The notes beneath the pieces were generated by a model. It saw only the letters and a list, made by a program, of their open reading frames with translations, was not told the DNA's origin and made no database searches. A stretch of 64,000 nucleotides of DNA from CAVVMA01 sp963788205 (lineage in GTDB: Bacteria; Desulfobacterota; Binatia; Binatales; Binataceae): contig CAWBGG010000003.1 in NCBI GenBank assembly GCA_963788205.1, forward strand, positions 62,001 through 126,000, read 5' to 3'. Positions 55,301 through 63,900 of this stretch are shown piece by piece (within the stretch, counting starts at the first letter, position 1; every line of letters begins with the position of its first letter). The position numbers were made by a program, and so were the translations under genes.

Positions 55301-58300
55301 CGTTCGATCTGGCGCGAGGGCCGCTCCTTCGCATGCGGTACATTCGACTCTCGGACCAGCGCGCAGATCTCGCATTGTGCATCCACCACATCGTGTTCGA
55401 CGGTTGGTCTCTAAGTATCTTCGTGCGCGAGCTTCGGACCCTCATCGCAGCATACACCACCGGTGCTCGCTCGCCGCTGTCAGAACCGCCCGTGCAGTAC
55501 GCGGACTTCGCGCGCTGGCAGCGGCGCCGGATGAGCGAAGAGACGCTCACCGCGCACATGGCGTACTGGCGCACCGCCCTCCAGGGGGCGCCTGAGCTGC
55601 TCCCTTTGCCCTTCGACCGCGCGCGCCCCGAGGTGGCTAAGCATCATGGCGCGTCTCAGTGGTTCGCCGTGGGTGAAGGGGTGAGCCGCGAACTCTATGC
55701 GCTTGCGCGAGCGGAGGATACGACATTGTTCTCTGTGCTCCTCGCGGCATTCGCGACGTTGCTCATGCGGTTGTCCAATCAAGACGACATTGTCATCGGC
55801 ACGCCGATCGCGAACCGGACCCGCGTGGAACTCGAGGGGCTCATTGGATTTTTTGCCAACACGTTGGTGCTTCGGTGCGATATGTCAGGCAACCCGACGT
55901 TTCGCGAACTGGTCAAACGGATGCGCCGGCGTCACCTAGAGGCCACGGAACACCAAGACGTTCCCTTCGAGAAAATCGTCGAAGAGATCCAGCCGCAACG
56001 GCACCTCAACCACAATCCGCTGTTCCAAGTCATGCTCACGCTTCAGAACATGCCGGACGCGGATGCGGGCATGGCAGATGCGGCGACTGCATGGCGCGAC
56101 ACGCTGTCACCCGAGGCCGACCCGCTCATTACGGTGACGCGAGGGACATCGAAGTTCGATTTGACGATGACGTTGATCGAGACCGCTTCTGGGCTCGTGG
56201 GGGGGGTCGAATACAGCACCGATCTTTTCGACGACGCAACGATCGCCCGGATCATTCGGCACTTCCGGCGCCTGCTCGGGGGCGCCGTTGCCCAAACCGA
56301 CTTTCCGATTGAGCGGCTCCCGCTTCTCGCTCCCGACGAAGAGCGCGCCGTTTTGCGCCTGGGTTCCGGTATGGAGATACCGAAGCAGGAGCACGACCTC
56401 CTGGGACTCATAGATGCCCAAGTCGCGCGTACGCCCCATGCCCCCGCCATCATCGAGGGCAAACGCATCATCGACTACGTCACGCTCGATGCGGACGCGA
56501 ATCGACTCGCGCGCCAGATCGCTCGGCTCGGTGGGGGCCCGGGCACCGTCGTGGTGCTCTCGATGCCGCGCAGCGCGGAGGCGTTGACTGCCGTCCTCGC
56601 CACGATCAGGACTGGAGCAACGATCCTGCCGATGGATCCGGCCTACCCGCCTGTGCGCAGGGACTTCATGCTCGCGGATTCGGGAGCGGTGCTCGCGATC
56701 ACCACCCCAGAGCTCGCGCGCGATCTGCGCGCGCGAGTTCCCATCATCGAGTTACGGCCGGGGCAGCCGATCGCGCTAGGCGAGTCTTCCACGAGCATTG
56801 GAAACACGCCGTCGCCCCAGTCGTCGCTGTACGTCCTCTACACGTCGGGTTCTACCGGGCGGCCCAAGGGGGTGGTGATGCACCACGGGGCGCTCGCGAA
56901 CCTCGTGGCTTGGCATCACCGGGCATCGCCCGAGATTGCAGGGGCGCGCACGCTGCAGTTCAGCTCGCTCAGCTTCGATGTGTCGTTCCAAGAGTTGTTC
57001 GTCGTCTGGAGCTCGGGGGGCGCGCTTGTCGTGATCGATGAAGCGACGCGTGGGGACCCCGACGCACTGCTCCGCGCGCTGGTGGCGCAGCGCGTCGAGC
57101 TTGTATTCATGCCTTACGTGGCGCTCCAGCAAATCGCGGAAGCGGCGCGGTCATCGAGCGATCTCCCTCCCCTGAGACAGGTTGTGACGGCGGGAGAGCA
57201 GCTTCGGGTCACCCCTGCGATCGTCGAGCTGTTCGAACGCTTGGGGCGGTGTCCGCTCCGCAACCAGTACGGCCCGACCGAGACGCACGTCATCGCTGAC
57301 CACGTCCTGTCCGGACGACCCCGCGACTGGCCTGCCCTTCCACCGATCGGGCGAGCTATCGATGGCACCGCAGTGCGCGTGCTTGACGGCTGGCAACGCC
57401 CCGTTCCGATAGGGGTCATTGGCGAGTTCTACCTCGCGGGTGCCTGCGTCGCGCGCGGCTACCTCCATCGACCTGAGCTCTCCGCGGAGCGCTTCGTTCA
57501 TGACCCTTGGGGGGCGGAACCTCTTTCCCGGATGTATCGGAGTGGGGACCTCGGACGAATGCATGCGGATGGAACGCTGGAGTTCGTGGGCCGAGCTGAC
57601 CAGCAGCTCAAGATCCGCGGCTACCGCATCGAACCCGGCGAGGTGGAGAGCGCTCTGACCGAACTCGCGGGGGTCGCTGAAGCGGTAGTGGTCGCGCGAG
57701 GCGACACGGCGGATACGCGTGCGTTGGTGGGATACGTGGTCGCTCACCCTGCAAGCGACGCCAATCCCGCACGAATTCGCGAAGCTTTGCTCAGTCGCCT
57801 GCCCGAGTATCTCGTTCCGTCTTTGATCGTCGTCGTGCCGACGCTTCCGCTGACACCCAGCGGCAAGATCGATCGCTTGGCGCTCGCTCGAGCGCCACTC
57901 GTGGACGACTATCGTGCGCGGCCCACCGCCAAGCCGACGACCCCGTTGGAATCGATGTTGGCGCAGCACTGGCGCGAGTTGCTCGGGCGCGAACACGTCG
58001 GCGTGGACGATAACTTCTTCGAGCTAGGCGGGCACTCCCTCCTTGCCACGCGCGTACTCGCGAAAGTCGCCGCCACTATCGGGCAACAGCTCCCCGTGCG
58101 CGTCGCCTTCGAAGCGCCAACCATCCGCCTACTCGCTCAGGCCGTTGTGAGGGCAGTCGTGGAACGTCTCGTGGAGACTCGAAGCGAAGCGCTCGTGACC
58201 AGGCTCGAACAACGCGCATCGCAAGTCTCCGGCACAGCTTTGACTGCACAAGGCACCGCTGCTGCGGGCGGGGTCTATCGTGCGCCCAGCCATTGTTTTC

Positions 58301-58323
58301 GCGATAGCTCGACAGCCGTGTGA
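52300..58323 (+). CDS. NRPS: C - degenerate A* - PCP - C - A - PCP
   Basis: A 2007-residue protein; ATG overlaps the preceding stop. Module 1 repeats the neighbour's layout: C (HHIVSDGW), a shortened A* (about 480-770; VDPGRLEALFAQHPAV retained, A3/A5/A10 gone) and PCP (FFDQGGNSLTS). Module 2 is complete: C (HHIVFDGW), A (YTSGSTGRPKG, about 1513; NQYGPTET; YRSGDLGRMHADG; IRGYRIEPGE; SGKIDRLAL) and PCP (FFELGGHSLLAT). The hand-read code DVQFVAQVIK is near published Pro codes. No TE, reductase or terminal C domain follows, and the last 20 or so residues run antisense into a P450 relic, suggesting the 3' end has been lost. Confidence 0.9.
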   Translation: MTMDLNTVTPAKKRAVLAKLLVERAGPVRSAPLSFAQERLWFLEQLQPGNTAYLLPLVLRLREPVDAGALARAIDAIVARHEALRTTFAVVNGVPMQRIASRLSIPLQELDFRSAPDGMAELRRTLAEDATEPFDLQRGPLLRAKLLHGPAGETTLVVTTHHIVSDGWSCGVLTRELTAIYSAIARGDLASLPSLPIQYADFAIWQREWLRGETLRKQVDYWKSQLSDAPLLLDLPTDHPRPLVETHRGAYQSLVISAALTERLREVARSHDVTLFMVLLGTFQGLLARTAGVEDVLVASPTANRSRADLEPLIGFFVNMLSLRGRFPRDATVREVIRQTREVTLAAFDHDLPFEKLVEEMRVRRSLSHAPLCQVAFVLQDAMDGPQLTEAPGSWAEQDFISPPAAAAVKFDVTLSLTPQGRGLVGTCEYRTDLFSHTTMTRFLWRYVRLLSLACDQPDAKLWDIPLALEDEKVPEVRGVSWHDASLRARIADLAESSVNAEELTVSALGTASAIGATASSRISVVGGESRVVLLAKLTAAAASARFVSAIADATHVFLGPRALAVLPLNAVLVNATLVVVGLPCFDAAFGRWKDRRVAGVWGPSGRAVTYASLAITEHEAVIGTPFDGCRVEVLDERLETQAIGLRGELAVGVGTFRGTGLAARRREDGQIELLGEIARMLRLDGMLVDPGRLEALFAQHPAVAEASVRMRCDGDDHWAVAFVVPRPGRRLDGAELARFASERLPAGLVPRRVFVGPTLPASEDACEIGPAKLIEKPRTPVEAVIARIWAEVLKRPQLDVNANFFDQGGNSLTSVQVISRIRDALHVDLRLHRLFEAPTISELARLVEQERTDVLDITGADAHDEASTDLVTTTDDVGLDAGRIRRAPPGPRRLRAPLSYSQERLWFLDQFLPGTTLYHMSMRIPLMLPPDPRHVRRALGEMVQRHEVLRTTFPSLGGSPQQVIGPALPVPLPVSDLTHLPFAEREVAAARLETENAQQPFDLARGPLLRMRYIRLSDQRADLALCIHHIVFDGWSLSIFVRELRTLIAAYTTGARSPLSEPPVQYADFARWQRRRMSEETLTAHMAYWRTALQGAPELLPLPFDRARPEVAKHHGASQWFAVGEGVSRELYALARAEDTTLFSVLLAAFATLLMRLSNQDDIVIGTPIANRTRVELEGLIGFFANTLVLRCDMSGNPTFRELVKRMRRRHLEATEHQDVPFEKIVEEIQPQRHLNHNPLFQVMLTLQNMPDADAGMADAATAWRDTLSPEADPLITVTRGTSKFDLTMTLIETASGLVGGVEYSTDLFDDATIARIIRHFRRLLGGAVAQTDFPIERLPLLAPDEERAVLRLGSGMEIPKQEHDLLGLIDAQVARTPHAPAIIEGKRIIDYVTLDADANRLARQIARLGGGPGTVVVLSMPRSAEALTAVLATIRTGATILPMDPAYPPVRRDFMLADSGAVLAITTPELARDLRARVPIIELRPGQPIALGESSTSIGNTPSPQSSLYVLYTSGSTGRPKGVVMHHGALANLVAWHHRASPEIAGARTLQFSSLSFDVSFQELFVVWSSGGALVVIDEATRGDPDALLRALVAQRVELVFMPYVALQQIAEAARSSSDLPPLRQVVTAGEQLRVTPAIVELFERLGRCPLRNQYGPTETHVIADHVLSGRPRDWPALPPIGRAIDGTAVRVLDGWQRPVPIGVIGEFYLAGACVARGYLHRPELSAERFVHDPWGAEPLSRMYRSGDLGRMHADGTLEFVGRADQQLKIRGYRIEPGEVESALTELAGVAEAVVVARGDTADTRALVGYVVAHPASDANPARIREALLSRLPEYLVPSLIVVVPTLPLTPSGKIDRLALARAPLVDDYRARPTAKPTTPLESMLAQHWRELLGREHVGVDDNFFELGGHSLLATRVLAKVAATIGQQLPVRVAFEAPTIRLLAQAVVRAVVERLVETRSEALVTRLEQRASQVSGTALTAQGTAAAGGVYRAPSHCFRDSSTAV

Positions 58324-58334
58324 ACGAGCGCGCC

Positions 58335-58525
58335 GTCCACTTGAAAGCGCCCGTAGCGTTCGCATTCTATTGGGAGCACATCCATTGTGCTCAGCATCAC
58401 GTTGCTGCCGCGCGGGATCCGGTACCCCATTATTTCGTCGTCTTCCATCGTCGCGCGTCCGATCGCCCACAACCGAGAGATAAATTCGCATCGCCTCGTC
58501 GATAACCATTCCGGTGTAGTTTCAG
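58335..58525 (-). pseudogene. Cytochrome P450 relic
   Basis: The minus strand reads VIDEAMRIYLS, the K-helix ExxR motif of P450s. After a one-base frame change it continues WAIGRATMEDDEIMGYRIP and RGSNVMLSTMDVLP, the conserved stretch after the K-helix. The N-terminal half and the heme-binding Cys loop are absent. P450s are frequent NRPS tailoring genes, so this may be the remains of a lost cluster neighbour. Confidence 0.6.
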
Positions 58526-58540
58526 GTTGACGAGATCGGC

Positions 58541-58855
58541 GATCGCGGGCGGCCTGCTGCTTCGCAAGACCGCTGGAGAAGCTCTCGAAATTCGCGCGTG
58601 TGCGCGGGTTCGCGCATGCGTGAGGGCACCGGAGAACCGATGACATGGCCCTGTTTGCACCGATTCTGCAGATTTCTCTCCGGGGCGGGGTGACTCGGGG
58701 CCCTTCGCGGATGCCGGCCCCGAAGGCCACCCCATTTCGCCATTCAATCGCCCACCGCGCAGAAGGTGGGCAATACCCCCTGGTTCTTGAGTTCTGTCAG
58801 GAGTCAGGTCCAGGAGCCGGCGCGGCGGGATACTCGCAGATTGGCGCCGAAGCGG
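58541..58855. other. Spacer with nothing recognised
   Basis: Between the P450 relic and the DUF2141 protein gene. Short open frames on both strands are not protein-like and lack ribosome sites. I see no repeat, terminator or promoter that I can support. Confidence 0.4.
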
Positions 58856-60727
58856 TCAGGGAACCGTACTACAACTGCGTGCCAATACGAACCTTGCCCT
58901 GACCATGTGGCCCTGACCTTGGCTGAAGTCATATTGGAGGCGAACGTTGTAGGAACCATTTTCGAAGATAGGCCCCAGCAATTGCAGTTTTCGACCCGGG
59001 TCGAGGTCGAGATAGTAGGGGGCGTTTTCAAACCGTCCGCCGCGCGCGGGATGACGCGTCACGGTGAGGCTGCCGGCGGTCGGCCGGCCCTGGTAATCGA
59101 TTACCGCAACAATCATTCCATCGGTGTGGTAGCGCGTCGTCGGGCACCCGTCGGTTCCCGTGATCGTCGAACCCGGAGGATAGATTTTCGTTCCGGGCGG
59201 AAGCTTCGCCCGCGCCCCCTGTCCCGCCACCGAGCCGTCCACAAACGCGAAACCGGCCAGGCTGGCCCCGCCGATGGACCGTGCCGCATCAGCCATCTGC
59301 ATATCCGGATATTTCATGTTGATCGTCAGATTCCGCTGGCCGGTTCGGTAGGTAAACATCGCCGCGTCGTAGCCGGGCAGTGCGGAGGCATACTGCGGGT
59401 TGTTCGATAATCCAACGCCCTCGCGCGGAGTGCCGTCCGGGTTCAATTCGAGCACATGACTGTTGTCCTCGTCGTGAAAAACCACGACCGCGTAAGGTCC
59501 GGGGTCTTCATTACCGAAATCACATTTGGCGCGTCCATTTCGGATCCACGACGAAATGCTCGCCGCGTTGTCCCCACCGGTGTTCAAGGGAAAGCCTTTG
59601 GCCGACGTAAACAGCCAGCAATAGACCTGGGTCTTGTTGTTTCGCAGCCCCGTGATTTCGACCTGCATCGTGTTGTCGTTTTCGGGTTGATCGCCGCTCG
59701 CGTCCGCGTCGGGGTTGTAAAGTCTTGCATCGTTCTGATCCGGCAGCTCGGCCAGAACCGCACCCCGCTCGTCGAGTGCCGAGGCGATTACCCATTCAGG
59801 GCCGTAGAGCGCGATGTCACCGGCGCCGCCATACGAGCCGCGGCTGTAATTTTCGATATGCACGCTTTTGATCTGCTTGCCGCGCAGCCCTTTCGCTCGC
59901 AGTTTGGCTACCGCCTCGGGCAGATCAACAAAGCTCGCCGGCATGGGACGTTCATCGTTGGGATCGGCGCTGCCGCCGGGCATCAACTCACCGGCGGGCG
60001 AATTAGGCATAAGGGCGAGCGTCTTCTGCTGTCCGGGAGAGTAGAAGCTGAACTGGACTTGCAGACCGCCCTCCGGAGATTGTGCGTTGCTGAATCCCCC
60101 GGCAACCAGCTCCATCTGGATCGAGGTCAGAAAGGCGTCGGGCTGCCATTTGGCCCGCACGTACGCGAGGGCACGCTGCGCGATCGCCGGCACGTCGCCC
60201 ATCGGCCATTGGACTTGCCCCGGGAGCACCTGGCTCGCGGCCGCGCTCTGCATCGGGGCCTCGGACGAGCTGCGGGTCCATTGGACATCGGCGCCGGGGG
60301 CGGTCCGGGTCGTCATATGTTCGCCCTCTACGCGAAACGCTCCGACCGTCCCCGAGATGCCGCCTGCGCCGCCCATGATCGAGAACGTGCCGCTGTCCTG
60401 GCCGGTGACGTAAAGGTTCGGCGCATAGGTACCGTTTGGTAGCGACGTGATAGTGGCCCGCTGACCCGTCAGCGGTGGAGGGCACGAATCGCCGTAGGAG
60501 ATCTGCCCCGTATTGGCAATCTCAATCACGCATTGCTGGTTGAAAATTTGCGCCTGCCACCGGCCCACGATCGGATTCCCGGCCGGCGCCGATGAGTCTG
60601 ACCCGGAATGGCACGCGCAGATGCCGGCGGCGATCACGAGCGCCAGAGCGGAGCGTAGGATCGCGCTCAGTTGGGATAATCGCGGTTGGGTTAGCATTGA
60701 ATGGCCGATTAACGCCTGATGTCTCAT
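58856..60727 (-). CDS. Exported DUF2141-containing protein, probable lipoprotein
   Basis: A 623-residue exported protein. The N-terminus has a hydrophobic signal (LALVIAAGICAC) whose last Cys could be a lipid attachment site (ICAC, a weak lipobox). Residues 50-150 form a beta-rich region. A DUF2141 domain lies at about 340-460: TMQVEITGLRNNKTQVYCW, PGPYAVVVFHDEDNSHVLEL, REGVGLSNNPQ and a closing NLTINMKY. DUF2141 proteins are periplasmic or surface beta-sandwiches of unknown function. The start could instead be the ATG ten codons downstream (60697). It lies downstream of the SBBP gene on the same strand, 211 bp apart. Confidence 0.75.
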   Translation of the reverse strand: MRHQALIGHSMLTQPRLSQLSAILRSALALVIAAGICACHSGSDSSAPAGNPIVGRWQAQIFNQQCVIEIANTGQISYGDSCPPPLTGQRATITSLPNGTYAPNLYVTGQDSGTFSIMGGAGGISGTVGAFRVEGEHMTTRTAPGADVQWTRSSSEAPMQSAAASQVLPGQVQWPMGDVPAIAQRALAYVRAKWQPDAFLTSIQMELVAGGFSNAQSPEGGLQVQFSFYSPGQQKTLALMPNSPAGELMPGGSADPNDERPMPASFVDLPEAVAKLRAKGLRGKQIKSVHIENYSRGSYGGAGDIALYGPEWVIASALDERGAVLAELPDQNDARLYNPDADASGDQPENDNTMQVEITGLRNNKTQVYCWLFTSAKGFPLNTGGDNAASISSWIRNGRAKCDFGNEDPGPYAVVVFHDEDNSHVLELNPDGTPREGVGLSNNPQYASALPGYDAAMFTYRTGQRNLTINMKYPDMQMADAARSIGGASLAGFAFVDGSVAGQGARAKLPPGTKIYPPGSTITGTDGCPTTRYHTDGMIVAVIDYQGRPTAGSLTVTRHPARGGRFENAPYYLDLDPGRKLQLLGPIFENGSYNVRLQYDFSQGQGHMVRARFVLARSCSTVP

Positions 60728-60938
60728 TGCCGTGGTCCTCAGCTCTTGGGATAGCCGATGAAGCGCCGCTCTCGGCCAGCGCCAGCAGAGACAATAATCC
60801 CGTATGTAGTAAAAAATCTATGCCCGTTTCCGATCACGTCCCTGCCGAAGAGCCGGATCGGAGCCGCGATTCACCGAACGATGCCCAGCGACAGCATAAG
60901 GGCAACCGCCGCCTCGGCTGCGATCCGACAATGGGGTC

Positions 60939-63900
60939 CTACTCTCCGGTGCCGCTTACCCCTACCGTTGCAGACGGATTGGCTGGGTCGTCGCTGGTAA
61001 CAGTCAGGGAACCGGCATAAGCCTTCGCCTTGGTGGGCGTAAAGCTCACGATCACGCCGTGGCTCTGTCCGCTGTGCTGTTTGAAGCTCCCGGCCCCTTT
61101 CACTTTGAACGGCGGCTTCAGCTTCGCGGCGTTGACGGCGCCGGTCAGTTCTCCCGATCCCGTATCCTCGACGCGGAGGGTCATCTCGGCGGTGGTGTGC
61201 AGCGCCACGCTGCCGAAGTCGAGACTGGAACTGCTCAGCGAAAGCGTGCCCGGCTGCCCGGTGCCGGTCACCGATACGTCGATCGTGGGACTGACGGCGG
61301 TTATCTGGATCGTACCGGAATCCATCCCGGCCTTGGTCGGTGCGAACTTGATCGCGACGGTCCTGGAATCGCTCGCCGCCAGCTTAAACGACCCGGCGCC
61401 CGCAGTGACCGAAAAGCCCTTACCCAGTTTACTAGTCACTACATCGCCCTTGACCACGCTGGCGCTCGAGTTGGTGATAGTCAGCTCTCCGCTGCTGCTC
61501 GTGCCGATGCCGACATCGCCGAAATCGACCGGGTTGGGAGAGACCGAAAGCGCGCCGCTGCTGCCGGGCGTCGGCGTCGCACCCGGCGAGGGGTTGCCCG
61601 ATGACCCGCTGAACACCGCGACAAAGGCGTTCTGGGTGTACACCCCACAGCCGTGACAGGTCGGTTCGAAAGCGTTTGAAGTGGTGGGAAAATCTGGACC
61701 GGTCGTGCCTGCTACGTAGACGGTTCCCGAGTTGTCGATCGCGATCCCGCTGTCTACGGTGACCGCGCTGGGGCCCAGGAATGTCGAGTAAACGAGTTGA
61801 GCCTTACCGGAAAGCGTGGCATTCAGTTCCGTCACGAAGCCGCTACTATTGCCTTGCTCGCAGCCGGGACATTGGTTTTCGTACGCGTCCGCAGTGACCG
61901 GAAAAGTCGACGACTCGGTCGAGCCGGTCAGGTAAACAATCGAGCCGGCCACGGCGACGCCGTTGCCGAAGTCGTAACCGCTGCCGCCCATGTAGGTGGA
62001 ATATACCAGCGAGTCTTGGCCGCTTTTGGATGGATCGATTTCGGCCGCGAACACGGTGTCATCGGTGTCGTTGCAGGCCGGACAATCCTTCTGGAAGGCG
62101 TTGGAGGTCAGCGGGAAGTCCGGCGACGCGGTTCCGCCCGTCACCCAGGCGTTACCGGACGAAGTGACTGCGATGGCGTTGGCGAAGTCCAAGCCACTGT
62201 CGCCGCCTAGGTAGGTCGAATATACCAGTTCGCTCTGTCCGCTCTGCGAAGGATCGAGAACCGAAACAAACCCCTCTTCGGTGTTGAGGTCTTCTCCCTG
62301 GTCCGGGCAGCCCTCGCAAGTCTGGGCCAGCGCGTTCGCTGAAACCGGAAAGTTGTTGGAAGCCGTCGTGCCGGCCACATAGATTTTGCCGCCCGCCGCG
62401 GCGATTCCCGTCAGCACGAGAGGCGCATTCTCGGTGGCATTGTCAGCGCTGCCGAGAAAAGTCGAGAATACCAGCGAGCTTGATCCCGAGAGCGTGGGGT
62501 CGAGCTTCGAGACAAACACGTTTTCGCACCCCTGGGTTTGGTCGCCTTCGCAAACGGTGGGGAAAGTCGTTCTGAAGGCGCCCGGAGTAGTGGGAAAGTC
62601 GGGCGAGCCGCTGTTCCCGGTCACGTAGATCTTGCCGTCCCCATCGATCGCGATAGCGCCGGCTTCGTCGTTGATAGGAGTGAAAGCGGTCCCATGTCCG
62701 CCCAGGTAAGTCGAGTAGACCAGTCCGTTGCCGGCGGGATTGAGCTCGGTCACGAACGCGGAACCGCATCCGCTAACGCCGACCGCACACTGGCTCTGGA
62801 AGGCGGTGGTTGCGGTGACCGGAAAATCACCCGACTCGGTGAAGCCGGTCACGTATGCGTTTCCGCTCGAATCCGCGGCGATTCCCGCACCGCTGCCGCC
62901 GACCGAACTGGAGTAACCGGGGCCGCCGTAGCTGGTGCCGCCCAGATACGTGGCATAGACGACGGACTGAGCCCCGCTGAGGCTCGGGTTGATCTTGATC
63001 ACGAACCCATCTTGCAGCGGGCAGTTGGATCCGGTGCATTGTCCAGGGAAAGTTACCGGGAACCCGGGTGGGAAGACCTGTCCCGTGACGTAGACCTGTC
63101 CCGCGTTGTCGGTGGCGACTGCATAGCCAATCGCGACGGAGGTTCCGTTCAGGTAGCTCGCGTAGCTCAGCGCCGGATCGATAACAAGTGGACGCGACGA
63201 GTCGTAACTGCCGATGCGAAAGCTCGCGAGCGCCCGCCCGCCGGCGGTGGACAGAGCGTAACTGGACGCGACTTCCGAGCGCACGCCGTTGCGCTCTTGG
63301 TATGCGAACGGCTTGAGCATCCGGACTTCGCGCGCGCCACTATGTAGCACCAAGTCGCCGGCGACCCCGATCTCGGCGCGATCGGCACCCCCGAGCGCCA
63401 GCCCGATCCGCTTCGGATCGGCCCCGGGCGCGACCAGGAAATCGTATTCCAGCCCGCGCCCGCCGCCATGATAGACCAGATCGACGCCCGGCCAGACGCC
63501 GCGCTCGGCGACTTCGCCATAGATCGGTATATCGGTGCGCCACTTCGCGCGCTGGTTGCCGATCAGGTAATTGACGTGCCCGCCAAGCGGCTTACCCGCT
63601 TCAACCGTCGAATTCGATCGGGCTCCGCTCAACGTGATACTCAACGCCCGCGCCGTGCAGTTCGAATCATTTTCGCGAATGGGTACCAGAGTGCGCCCAG
63701 ACTCGCCGGCTCTGCGTATTCGTTTACGCCCATTAACCCTGTCGGCGTGGCAAGGCGCGAAGACCATAGTTGCTCCGCCGGAAGTGATCGAGAGCGTGTA
63801 ATCGCTCAAATGGGTCAAGTAGCGGCCGCTCCCGTCGGCTTGGCCGGCGTTTGGCTCGAAGTAGACCGGCAACGCGTCATAGTGCCGCGCGGCGGCGGGT

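Noticed and set aside
59456..60442. A 328-codon plus-strand frame antisense to the DUF2141 protein
   Set aside because: No recognisable motif; the minus strand encodes a signal peptide and a DUF2141 domain.
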